A DNA stretch of 64,000 nucleotides from an uncultured Anaerolineae bacterium (lineage in GTDB: Bacteria > Chloroflexota > Anaerolineae > Promineifilales > Promineifilaceae). Location of the stretch: NCBI GenBank assembly GCA_905479495.1, contig CAJQMR010000046.1, positions 1-64,000 of the forward strand. The letters run 5' to 3'. Positions 52,640 to 61,418 of this stretch are shown piece by piece. The first letter of the stretch is position 1. Every line of letters begins with the position of its first letter. Under the pieces are notes generated by a model that searched no databases, was not told where the DNA came from, and worked only from the letters and a program-made list of their open reading frames with translations. The position numbers were made by a program, and so were the translations under genes.

Positions 52640-53425
52640 CTAATAGATTGTGGCAACTTCAACAAAACAAGCTTCTTGTGGCCATCCTTTAAAAAGAGGT
52701 CTTTCTTTTCGACAAACTTCAACAAGTTCAAGAATATTGTTACGCCTTTTAAAATGATTCACAATCTCGATGATTTGATTTCTTCTAGGCTTTCCAGTAA
52801 GGTTGATGTCTGGGTTTTTCAAGAGGAAAAGCACCTGTTTAAGTTCATTTTCGTCGAATGCTGTATACATCACATCACTAAGAGTGATATATGGATCAGG
52901 TTCATCCCATATCTTGCGAATTCTTTCGCAAGCTTCATCAATGCCAACGATTCTTATTTTAAGATCCTCTGTAAGAGTTTTGTATACATCATCCTCATAA
53001 AATGATTTCTTGTATTCTCTAATTGGTTCATTATCTGTATCTATCACGATCATCCCATTTGCATACTTTCGTTTGTTGTAAACTGCACGGGCTATAAAAA
53101 CTAATTCTTCCAGTTTAAGCTCGGCTAACCTAGTTTGGGATGTGTCGAGTGATGCAATTAACCCATCTTCTGTGCTAATTGCATCAAGCATAACCAATGT
53201 ATCATACCAATTCTCAAAATTATTTCTTGCTTCAATATTTTGGCTGGCAATTGCTTCAATATATTCTTGCCTAATCACATCCTTTGCATCAAGACACACT
53301 GATAATGGCAGATTCATTTCATTCCATTTTTTTATATCCTGTAAAAACTTCCAGTAGAAATTACTTTCTTGAGGGTCTAAAAAAGCCCTAATCATTATGC
53401 ACGTGTCAATTATTATCATTGTCAT
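52640..53425 (-). CDS. PIN-like nuclease with C-terminal effector-associated domain (EAD)
   Basis: 261 aa. N-terminal PIN-like domain: MIIIDTCIMIRAFLD carries the first acidic residue, further acidic positions in ISTEDGL, KLEELVFIARAVYNKR and GMIVIDTDNEP. Residues ~190-258 are an EAD (VMYTAFDENELKQVLFLL, IVNHFKRRNNILELVEVC, RKERPLFKGWP) that aligns along its length with the EAD of the SAVED protein at 50851. The ATG 53425 overlaps the ATPase gene by 20 nt; upstream GTG is an alternative. No antitoxin-like gene adjoins it, so VapC is unlikely. Predicted as the nuclease switched by the SAVED adaptor. Confidence 0.75.
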   Translation of the reverse strand: MTMIIIDTCIMIRAFLDPQESNFYWKFLQDIKKWNEMNLPLSVCLDAKDVIRQEYIEAIASQNIEARNNFENWYDTLVMLDAISTEDGLIASLDTSQTRLAELKLEELVFIARAVYNKRKYANGMIVIDTDNEPIREYKKSFYEDDVYKTLTEDLKIRIVGIDEACERIRKIWDEPDPYITLSDVMYTAFDENELKQVLFLLKNPDINLTGKPRRNQIIEIVNHFKRRNNILELVEVCRKERPLFKGWPQEACFVEVATIY

Positions 53426-54938
53426 ATTCAACACCTAATATGGCTACTTTCGCCCGTGTTAATTGAGCAACTTCAGATAAGTCATCGTTGAAGAAAACAC
53501 GAAACTCTAGTGAAGGATTGATTAGTTGACCTCGATGATCTACTTCAATAATTTCTAATGAACTTTCTCCTTTTCTCCTTTCCACATATACAAGTTTGAA
53601 ATTATCTTGTTGAAAATGAACACCTTGATTGTAAGGGTATTGTTTATGGTTCGGCACGAGTTCATCATATGTTGTCTCAGCAATACGACGCCTAAACCGT
53701 AGCATCAAATGCTCACTATGTGTTTCCAGGAGAAAGCGAGTACCATTTTTAACCATCAAGGCAAAAAGGTCTCCTAATTCAGCCTGTGCCTCAGGATGCA
53801 AATGTAACTCAGGTTGTTCGATAATAATCAGCCGATTTTGATTAGAGATGGAGCTTTCAATCAAGATAGGAAGGATTTGAGATAAACCAAACCCTACATT
53901 TTGCAGATTTGAACGGAACCCTGACTCTTCTATAATAGATATTATGTACAAAGCTTCATTATGAGAAACTTGTGTAATGTCTAAAGTACAATTGAGCTTT
54001 GAATTTCCTAACCAGTTATTTATAGGATCAATAAATTGCTTTATATTGCCCTCAAATGTTTGAGAAAAAACACGTCCAACTGTATATTGACCTCGATTGC
54101 CAACAGTAGCAGAAATTCCTTGAGGTACATAATAAAATCGTTTTGGTTCCTCACGAACAGGACCAATATATGTCATCGAACGTAAAAAATCTTCTATATG
54201 AACCCTAAAATGCCTTAACAACGATGTCACAAAGGTAAAATCATCTCCCCGACCTTCAAATTCTTTTCGATTTACATTAGTGTCACCAATGTTGCCGGGG
54301 ATACTGATGATTGGTAAAAAACTGGTATCAAACGAAGGAAGGGCATGTTCCCATAGATTTTGATCAAATTTCAAATCTAGATCAAACCGTTTTGAGTCTA
54401 GACTCCAATAAACGCCAAACTCAGGATTACTGTAATGTCCTTTTTCAGGCTTTTTATCTAATAATTTTGTTTCAAAAATCAGGTTCCCTTCAAACACATT
54501 TTCTCCATCAAAAAGGGAAAAACCCGTTAGCATAAGTTTTTTTGATTCCATTTCAAATGAAAATTCAACCTGAATTGAGGCAGTATCATTATCAGTAGAA
54601 AATTGGTCAGATTTTTTAAATTCCTCGGATAGCCAAACGTTAAATCCAATTGTTAATGACAAATCTGTATCATGCATATGAATAAAGTCATAAAATTGCC
54701 CTAAATCCACACCACCCTCACGAGCAAAATACAAAGAATCCATACCTTCAGGAATATCAATATTTTGTCGCAAGAAACGTAACGCTCGAATTAATGCACT
54801 TTTGCCAGAAGAATTGCGCCCAAATAGCAATGTTACAGGCTTCAAATTAATCCATCCTGTATCTACAAAACCCATAAAGTTTTTTAATTTGAATGCATTG
54901 ACAGGATGCGTGGGTACTGCTTCTAAATCATTTGCCAT
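53406..54938 (-). CDS. ABC/SMC-type AAA ATPase (AAA_15/DUF3696-like)
   Basis: 510 aa. Walker A GRNSSGKS (about 39), a long variable middle, ABC-type signature GFGLSQILPIL, Walker B LIIIEQPELHLHP (about 365) and LETHSEHLML. This RecF/SMC-like ATPase type partners with nucleases in several defence systems (OLD, Septu, PARIS-like). It overlaps the PIN-EAD gene and lies 12 nt after the last RAMP gene, so it belongs to the CRISPR operon. It contains no ACGGCCGT octamer and is A+T-rich. Confidence 0.85.
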   Translation of the reverse strand: MANDLEAVPTHPVNAFKLKNFMGFVDTGWINLKPVTLLFGRNSSGKSALIRALRFLRQNIDIPEGMDSLYFAREGGVDLGQFYDFIHMHDTDLSLTIGFNVWLSEEFKKSDQFSTDNDTASIQVEFSFEMESKKLMLTGFSLFDGENVFEGNLIFETKLLDKKPEKGHYSNPEFGVYWSLDSKRFDLDLKFDQNLWEHALPSFDTSFLPIISIPGNIGDTNVNRKEFEGRGDDFTFVTSLLRHFRVHIEDFLRSMTYIGPVREEPKRFYYVPQGISATVGNRGQYTVGRVFSQTFEGNIKQFIDPINNWLGNSKLNCTLDITQVSHNEALYIISIIEESGFRSNLQNVGFGLSQILPILIESSISNQNRLIIIEQPELHLHPEAQAELGDLFALMVKNGTRFLLETHSEHLMLRFRRRIAETTYDELVPNHKQYPYNQGVHFQQDNFKLVYVERRKGESSLEIIEVDHRGQLINPSLEFRVFFNDDLSEVAQLTRAKVAILGVEYDNDNN

Positions 54939-54950
54939 GTTTCACCTCTG

Positions 54951-56957
54951 CTATTTATCCATTACATGTGATGGATCTGGCAATACCGGTCTTTCTCGAT
55001 ACTCATTCCGTTTGCTTCGTTTGGCAGATGGGTCGTACCGTTCGATTTCCATATATCTTGACTTCTCCTCAGGTGGTAAAGGCCCCGGCCACGATAACAA
55101 TTGAAGTAATTGCTGAATTCTCTCTAAATTATCAAAAGAGCTGCCTTTGGGTTGCCGTAGAAACTTAAGCACCCCTTTTTCAAATCTTTCCATTGCACGC
55201 TCAAGCAATTCGTTCGCTTTTTGTTCAGGTACAAGTGCTTCATCCCAGCCAGAGCTATCACTAAATAGCGAACCATAACGCTCTAAAGGGCTTACAATTG
55301 TTAGTTTTGGAACAAGCTTTACAGCACCCATTCCTAAAGGTTTCCCCATCCCGATTTTATGGTAATGTTCACCTTTAACTGGCAATGAAAGAGACCACCA
55401 AAGCAAACCTAATTCATCTAACAACATGTTTTCATAATACACACGAAATTGAAACTGAACCCCACTTCGAACTGGACGCATTTTCGTATGCTGTGTATCT
55501 TTGTGTTCATCTACTTTATTTTTTTCAATTAGTTGATGAGCTGATTTATCACCCTTATGCCAATACATTTTGAAACCACGTAAAGTTGTTTTTTTGTTGC
55601 TATCGTTATATGTATTTAATTCCTTCCCTGTATTCGAATCTGGTTGAGATTGTGTTAAATAATGTTGAAAAGTTGTTGGTTTAGGGCTGCTCAATATCTC
55701 AGGAATCAATCCTGATTCTCCAACCAACCAAATATCCTCTTGCCCATCTAACAAAGTAGCATCTGTTACAAAAACACGACTGGCTTGGCCAGAGTCATCA
55801 TTGTTTGAATAGCCAAACATCGCTTCAGCAAAGTCAATACGCTCACTTTCACTTCTACTTTTGTGCATTGCTGACAACATTTCCTCTGGCGAATTCTCAT
55901 ACACCATTCGGAACATTTGTGTATGTCCAAAGAAAATGAGCTTTTCATCTTCCATCAAATAAAAAATTGGCTGCCCATCTTGAAGAACCCCTTCTGGGCT
56001 CCCCAAAATTGAACGCTGTTCTGGAGAGACCTGATCTCGATATGCCGTAATTAAGTCACGAGGATCATTTTCATCACTTCCATCTGGGATCATTATTAAT
56101 TCTGCACTAATATCTGGGGGGAAAATTACTGCTTCCGAATTTTTCTTAAACATTTTACCGCTACGAGTAAGGACAGCTTCAATCAATCCTGGGGCAGGTC
56201 TATTCAAGACTCGTTGCACTTTTGAATAACAAATTCGAAGAAAGCCACCACGAACTTGTTGAAACTCATAAGGGCCCGGCTCAATATAGATTTTGTAGGC
56301 ATTTGTCAACCCTTCTTTCTTTTCCAAATTATTAGGAATATTTTTTAATGAAATTCGTGAATAGGTCGTTCCATTTATTTTTTTTGCTGGGCGGATGCTC
56401 CATTGACCATTATTGTTTTCAATGTATCCACACTCAAAGCGAGGCGTAAAATGATTCTTTTGACTCTCAAGCATCAGACTTTGTCTATACGCTTCCCCTA
56501 AACTAGACATATCCGCTAAGGCACGATAGACCAATGGCGTTTTAGAAACAGGTGTTAATTTTCCGTACCCGATAATTTGGGCCAATGTACGTAACATGCC
56601 TCGCAAACTGCTTCCGGGAATTACAGGTATATTTTTATCGTGTGTATAAAAAAACTCAGGTTTGTTGCGTAATTTTTTCAAATGTGGTGTCTTGTCGTTT
56701 GGATCTTTTTCTTGTCGTTCCATTTGTTCATGTTCTTTTGTCTCTAAAGAACCTCGAATATAGACAGGAGACTTTGTTTCTAAAGTCACATCAATCCACC
56801 CCGAAAGCCTATTTCCAGAATAAAGGCTCTGATCAATGTGGCGAGCGCTCTCCTCATTGTCTATATAGGTTATAACGGGATCAGCAATAGGGACGAAATT
56901 ATATGGTGCAACGGCCGTTCTGTCTTTACGGGTTGGGTTTTTATGCTTGGGAGCCAT
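54951..56957 (-). CDS. RAMP-superfamily Cas protein, TIGR03986-like
   Basis: 668 aa. Begins with a RAMP fold: WIDVTLETKSPVYIRGSLE, then IPVIPGSSLRGMLRTLAQI (the Gly-rich RAMP motif). A second such region lies near the C-terminus (FQFRVYYENMLLDELGLLWW, KIGMGKPLGMGAVKL). Length and position match the TIGR03986 family of type III-D modules. Part of the Cas7-like backbone of the effector complex. Overlaps the csx19 gene by 17 nt. Confidence 0.8.
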   Translation of the reverse strand: MAPKHKNPTRKDRTAVAPYNFVPIADPVITYIDNEESARHIDQSLYSGNRLSGWIDVTLETKSPVYIRGSLETKEHEQMERQEKDPNDKTPHLKKLRNKPEFFYTHDKNIPVIPGSSLRGMLRTLAQIIGYGKLTPVSKTPLVYRALADMSSLGEAYRQSLMLESQKNHFTPRFECGYIENNNGQWSIRPAKKINGTTYSRISLKNIPNNLEKKEGLTNAYKIYIEPGPYEFQQVRGGFLRICYSKVQRVLNRPAPGLIEAVLTRSGKMFKKNSEAVIFPPDISAELIMIPDGSDENDPRDLITAYRDQVSPEQRSILGSPEGVLQDGQPIFYLMEDEKLIFFGHTQMFRMVYENSPEEMLSAMHKSRSESERIDFAEAMFGYSNNDDSGQASRVFVTDATLLDGQEDIWLVGESGLIPEILSSPKPTTFQHYLTQSQPDSNTGKELNTYNDSNKKTTLRGFKMYWHKGDKSAHQLIEKNKVDEHKDTQHTKMRPVRSGVQFQFRVYYENMLLDELGLLWWSLSLPVKGEHYHKIGMGKPLGMGAVKLVPKLTIVSPLERYGSLFSDSSGWDEALVPEQKANELLERAMERFEKGVLKFLRQPKGSSFDNLERIQQLLQLLSWPGPLPPEEKSRYMEIERYDPSAKRSKRNEYRERPVLPDPSHVMDK

Positions 56958-57591
56958 TGGCTTCCTCCTCTAAATCAAACGTCAAATCAAATAGGCGGCT
57001 CATCGTTACACGAGCTAATCCGGTGTCAGAATCTTGTCTTACATAATGACGAATGCACAAAGAGACGGGACGTTTGGTATTTGGCTCGTTGTTTTTCGGG
57101 AAATTGCCGAGAGTTGGTAAAGGCACATAATGCACCAATCCTTGCGAACCATCTTCCAGGCGAACAAATGTGTTTTGCCCTGGCCGCATTTGGCCTTTTG
57201 TTCCCCACAATAATTGTGGTTCATCATATGCTTCATACCTGTTTTCTGAATCAGTTACACCATCTTTAATTGTGCGGCTTTTAAACAGCTGGTCTTCTCG
57301 CCAGACATATATTTCCGCTTCCGGGCTGAAAATGCGTAGTTCCAACAATTCGTCCTGAGTGAAATTAGGAGACGCGGGTTTGGTTAAATCACAAGATAAC
57401 TGCCAGCCACCATCCCCTCGTTTCCCCCAGATAACGCCATCAAATGCATGCGCCAACAAATAAATGTATGGTGTTTGCTGGTTTTTCAACCAATTTCGTG
57501 GATCAAAGTTGGACAATGTTTGTGTCGTCACCTTTGTTTGAAAAGGTCGTATTGTTACTTTGCCTTTTTCTTCTTCTGGTAGTTTGCACAT
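56941..57591 (-). CDS. csx19: Csx19-like protein of type III-D effector
   Basis: 216 aa. YLLAHAFDGVIWGKRGDGGW and LLELRIFSPEAEIYVWRED are the kind of blocks I know from Csx19 (TIGR03984), a small subunit restricted to subtype III-D. TLGNFPKNNEP and the conserved C-terminal RLFDLTF follow. It overlaps the genes on both sides. Assignment rests on pattern recognition plus gene order. Confidence 0.72.
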   Translation of the reverse strand: MCKLPEEEKGKVTIRPFQTKVTTQTLSNFDPRNWLKNQQTPYIYLLAHAFDGVIWGKRGDGGWQLSCDLTKPASPNFTQDELLELRIFSPEAEIYVWREDQLFKSRTIKDGVTDSENRYEAYDEPQLLWGTKGQMRPGQNTFVRLEDGSQGLVHYVPLPTLGNFPKNNEPNTKRPVSLCIRHYVRQDSDTGLARVTMSRLFDLTFDLEEEANGSQA

Positions 57592-59135
57592 TATGCGCCA
57601 CCTCTTGTCATATGTGTAACCAATGCGTCCACATAGGTTTGTAATATTTCAGGATCGTCGTTGGAAACAAAGGGCTGATCTTTTTTGCCCAATTCCCAAC
57701 AACCGTTTCCATCCACAATCTCCCCTGTCAAACCCTTCAATCTGCCGCGCCCCACACTGGCTTCACCGCCAACGGGAAGGAACCCCGTCCACAAATCTTT
57801 CAGCGCCAACAGTAATAGCCCTTTTTCTGCCCGCCACTTCTGAGACACATCTTGTCCCGGTTTTGCCAACGGTGGCCAAACCAAAAGTGTAATCTGCGTC
57901 TGGCCTCCAAAGATAGGCTGTTCAGTAAACAGTGCAGATTCCAACGCCCCACCGGTAAAGCGGTCTATGGCTACCCGGCTTTGTACAAGCTTTTTATAAT
58001 CACCCTTAATTTCTGTTTCTTTGACCAAAACGCGGCTGGCTGCTTTGGGTGCATCGCTCTCTTCCTCGCTCGTGGGCATATACCCAAACAGATCGCGAAC
58101 AAATTGGTCAGCTTTCTTTTCATCACCGCTGAGCGTATGAGCAATACGGTATGCTTGTGATCGAATAACGCCTGCCAATGATGTGCCAGAGAGAACAGGT
58201 GTCATCTTGCCACGCCGCTGCGATTCTAGATGGGCTACATCCGGCGCGTAATCAGCTTCAAATCCGGCACGGATAAGAACAGAACCGTCAATCTCAAAAT
58301 TTGCTGTGATAGTTAACAAATCACGCTTATCTTCTGGCAGCGTCACCGATTGCCCTAACAGAGTAAGAATGTTCGGGCCACTTTCCGGTGCTTTTTCATC
58401 TTGTGTAACCACATCATCATGGCCGTGAATCAGCCATGCTTTCAAATCGGCTGGCTTCGTTAAATCGTAGCGCCATACCCGCCAAGCGGTCACGCTGCAT
58501 TCACCAAAACCACGGCGTTTGCGGCCACCCAAATGAATCTTTCCAGTTTGCAGACCGTGTAATGCCAGCGCTAGAGTCTGGCACAAAATGTCAGCATCTG
58601 CTTTTTTTGTTATGATCAGTTCAAACCCAATGTCAAAAGTAGTTCCGGCGGGCAGCAATTGGAGATCATATTTAGCTCCCTCAGCGGCAGTGCGGCTTTT
58701 GGGATCAATTCGTACCCCATCCCGTAGTTCAATGGCTTGAGCAGATGGCGGATTGCCCAAAGCATCATTGACAATCAATGGGCTTTGGTCACCTTCATCA
58801 TTGCGGCGAGCTGCGCCAAACAATTGTTCCGTTTGGCTCTTTTTCCGTTTTGTTTTGTCGGGATGAGGGTCAAACTTCTCCACCCACAAATCCTTCTTAG
58901 AACGTTTATCCTCTCGAAATTCATAATTGCTCAGATATTCATTAACGTAATTGCGTAAGGCACCGGCTATCGAAGCGCCTGTCAGCAACGGCCGTCCCTC
59001 CAATGGATCGAGCAGCAGCGGCATATCCACATCAAAGGCCGCATCACCATTGCTCAAATGTGTCGGCGTAATTAGTTCTAGCGTGCCCTCAATCACCCAA
59101 CGCTGGCGAATGTTTCGTGTGTGTCTGCTCATCAT
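57591..59135 (-). CDS. Tandem Cas7 (Csm3-like) fusion protein
   Basis: 514 aa with two Csm3-type RAMP domains. First: LELITPTHLSNGDAAFDVD, RPLLTGASIAGALRNYV, IHLGGRKRRGFG. Second: VLIRAGFEADYAPDVA, MTPVLSGTSLAGVIRSQA, SVGRGRLKG. Asp residues follow the first strand of each repeat (GDAAFDVD; EADYAPD), so both could cut target RNA, as backbone Cas7 subunits of type III do. ATG 59135 overlaps the csx10 stop (ATGA) with GGAGGG upstream. Confidence 0.87.
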   Translation of the reverse strand: MMSRHTRNIRQRWVIEGTLELITPTHLSNGDAAFDVDMPLLLDPLEGRPLLTGASIAGALRNYVNEYLSNYEFREDKRSKKDLWVEKFDPHPDKTKRKKSQTEQLFGAARRNDEGDQSPLIVNDALGNPPSAQAIELRDGVRIDPKSRTAAEGAKYDLQLLPAGTTFDIGFELIITKKADADILCQTLALALHGLQTGKIHLGGRKRRGFGECSVTAWRVWRYDLTKPADLKAWLIHGHDDVVTQDEKAPESGPNILTLLGQSVTLPEDKRDLLTITANFEIDGSVLIRAGFEADYAPDVAHLESQRRGKMTPVLSGTSLAGVIRSQAYRIAHTLSGDEKKADQFVRDLFGYMPTSEEESDAPKAASRVLVKETEIKGDYKKLVQSRVAIDRFTGGALESALFTEQPIFGGQTQITLLVWPPLAKPGQDVSQKWRAEKGLLLLALKDLWTGFLPVGGEASVGRGRLKGLTGEIVDGNGCWELGKKDQPFVSNDDPEILQTYVDALVTHMTRGGA

Positions 59136-60727
59136 TTCCCTCCTTTTTGTGCCTGATTGCAAACCGCATCCACCAGCCGAATCGTGTACATCACCGCCAA
59201 TTCATCTGTCAAAACATAAGCTTTTTTACCCAATAACGGCCGTTGCCACTGATTCCCATTTTTCTGCCAGCCATGTTTCTGTAAATCCATTTCCTGCCAT
59301 ACACTGGTTGGATTTTCGGCCAGGTTGATCAGCCATTCGCGGAAATTGAGCGTCTGGCGCTTCACCGTGAGCCGACTCTTGCGGAATTGGTCATCGGCCG
59401 ATTTGCGGTCTTTTGTCCCTTTCAAGTAAATTGCAAACGGGTTGAGATCCTTACGGTTTTGGCGCACTTTGAGGCGGATGCGCGACAGTTGGCTATTGCT
59501 CAACTGCAGCCGCCCCGTCTGTATTTCTTGCACCGCCACCGCCAGGTGACGATCCACCTCTTGTTGCACAAGGCGTGTATTCATCTCATTTAACAGCTTC
59601 AAGGCTGTCCCATCGATTTCGTCAAAATTTTGTGTTTGAGGAATTCGTTTGGGCGGATGAGGAACAAACCGATCCGCTACCCATTGAGTTTGGGGAATGA
59701 GGAGCAAACGGCCATATCCCTCTGCCCGTCGATCCCCAATGCCCATCTTCTCAATGTCTTCAATCTGTTTCACCGTTATCGGCTGGTCACATGTCACCAA
59801 CCAAACCGTCCCTTTCAACATTGCCCACGTCTGCGGCAAGGGTAAGCCCCAATAATTGTTGAACCCTCCTACCCAACCGAAACGGCCGTGGCTTTCAATT
59901 AACTTCACCTTGCCCTTTAACTTATCGGCCAGCGCTTCTAACAGATAAGCGCCTGTCTGCCCTGTTTCAGGATCACGTAAGATCGCGTCACTGGTTAGAT
60001 AGACAAAAAACGGCTCATTTTGGGCAACGGCCGTTACCGGTAAAATCAGTTCACGGTCAGAAGGATCACAAATTTCGATCTCGGTTAGTCCATACCCGGC
60101 CGTATGCGAGCCGCCCAGCAAAATTTTGCCTGATAGCAACGATTTTATCTCCTTTGCCAACGTATCTTTGACCACAATACGACCAATAAATGTCTGGTCT
60201 GCAGCCAGCGCATGATAGCGGAAAAGCGCACTGCGATTGGTATCATCATCAGGGATGGCTCTCCCCATCTCCCGATTCCGGGCATTGTGGACTGCCACCT
60301 CGTTGGGCGGTCGTTTTGTAAACACCTCATTCCCAACCACCACCATAAACGGGCCCCCCACATTGGTAGTTGCTTTAACTTTCTTCTGCGTTAAATCATG
60401 AACCCGCCGTTTCTTTTCATCCCAATCTTGATCGCTGTCACTACCCATTCTTACCGGATCCTTTTCCCGTTTCCAATGCTCCGGTGTGGGCAGCATCCGT
60501 TTGGCATCCTTTTCCGGGTATGCATTGAGAAAATGAGTGCTGCCATCTAAAAACAGATGTGTAAACAGGCTGCCCTTGCTCTTGTTTTGCAAATAGCTGC
60601 CCACCAAAGCCCCCCGAATTGCACTGCCTGGTATGTAGCTTTGGCTTTCATCTGTATTGGGATCGCCGCCGGGCGCTGTCACCAACACTGGCTCTTGTAA
60701 GATCAGCTTAAACGCCAACACGGTCAT
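59132..60727 (-). CDS. csx10: Csx10-like (Cas5-group) RAMP protein
   Basis: 531 aa. N-terminal RAMP strand FKLILQEPVLVTAPGG, then SYIPGSAIRGALVGSYL and KILLGGSHTAGYGLTEIE, the pattern of Csx10 in subtype III-D. It takes the Cas5 position holding the crRNA 5' handle. Its ATG overlaps the preceding gene by 4 nt. Confidence 0.85.
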   Translation of the reverse strand: MTVLAFKLILQEPVLVTAPGGDPNTDESQSYIPGSAIRGALVGSYLQNKSKGSLFTHLFLDGSTHFLNAYPEKDAKRMLPTPEHWKREKDPVRMGSDSDQDWDEKKRRVHDLTQKKVKATTNVGGPFMVVVGNEVFTKRPPNEVAVHNARNREMGRAIPDDDTNRSALFRYHALAADQTFIGRIVVKDTLAKEIKSLLSGKILLGGSHTAGYGLTEIEICDPSDRELILPVTAVAQNEPFFVYLTSDAILRDPETGQTGAYLLEALADKLKGKVKLIESHGRFGWVGGFNNYWGLPLPQTWAMLKGTVWLVTCDQPITVKQIEDIEKMGIGDRRAEGYGRLLLIPQTQWVADRFVPHPPKRIPQTQNFDEIDGTALKLLNEMNTRLVQQEVDRHLAVAVQEIQTGRLQLSNSQLSRIRLKVRQNRKDLNPFAIYLKGTKDRKSADDQFRKSRLTVKRQTLNFREWLINLAENPTSVWQEMDLQKHGWQKNGNQWQRPLLGKKAYVLTDELAVMYTIRLVDAVCNQAQKGGK

Positions 60728-61407
60728 GACTGCACCTCCGGTAATAATTGGGTAAAAGCTTGATAATGCTGCTGCAAAATCGATGCCCCTTTTTCATCAA
60801 GCAAATCTGCCTTTAACTGTCCCCGCCCCCGATTACGCCCTGTACCTGCGCGACGCAATGCCAGCACGGAAGCGGCTAACAAGGCAAGCTCTTCCTTTTT
60901 CAAATCACGACCGTATAATTCGGAACTGAAAACCGTTTTGCGCAAAATGACGCGCATGGCACGGAGCGATCCCTCATGGGGCAGGCCATCCCCGTTAACG
61001 GCCGTTTGTCGCCGAACGGCCGTTAATGATGCCAGCACATCCTGCTGCGTCAGCCGTCTATCCGGGTCTTTCATACTTTCTGCCACCGTTTTTCTCAATG
61101 CTTCGGGCAGTTGCGCATGGCCAAAATGCACATCCGCGCTGGCATCCGTCAGACTGCCCCCTGTGCCAAACAAATTATTACGCGCCTCTTCCAAAGCAGA
61201 ACCAATTATCGTCATTCCCATCGCCTCCAGGTTATCCAGCAGATTGTCTGCCTCTTCACCCAAGAGTCCTTTCAGGGTACGACCATGCAGATACGGCAGT
61301 CCATGTTGATCATGCTCCACTTCTCGATCTAACAAACCAGCCACACCATCCCCACGGCTAAATGTCGTATCACTCACCAGCATTAGTTGTATGTGGTATG
61401 TCGCCAT
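60724..61407 (-). CDS. Csm3-like Cas7 protein
   Basis: 227 aa with one RAMP domain: LMLVSDTTFSRGDGVAGLLD, LPYLHGRTLKGLLGEEA (Gly-rich motif), and RRAGTGRNRGRGQLKADLL at the end. An Asp in GLLDREVEHD fits the catalytic loop position of Csm3. ATG 61407 with GAGGAG upstream is chosen; a frame start at 61422 overlaps cas10. Overlaps csx10 by 4 nt. Confidence 0.85.
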   Translation of the reverse strand: MATYHIQLMLVSDTTFSRGDGVAGLLDREVEHDQHGLPYLHGRTLKGLLGEEADNLLDNLEAMGMTIIGSALEEARNNLFGTGGSLTDASADVHFGHAQLPEALRKTVAESMKDPDRRLTQQDVLASLTAVRRQTAVNGDGLPHEGSLRAMRVILRKTVFSSELYGRDLKKEELALLAASVLALRRAGTGRNRGRGQLKADLLDEKGASILQQHYQAFTQLLPEVQS

Positions 61408-61418
61408 AAACGCTCTCC

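Noticed and set aside
52640..53425. PIN gene as a VapC toxin of a toxin-antitoxin pair
   Set aside because: No antitoxin-sized gene adjoins it, it is about twice VapC size, carries a C-terminal EAD and overlaps the ATPase gene inside the cas operon.
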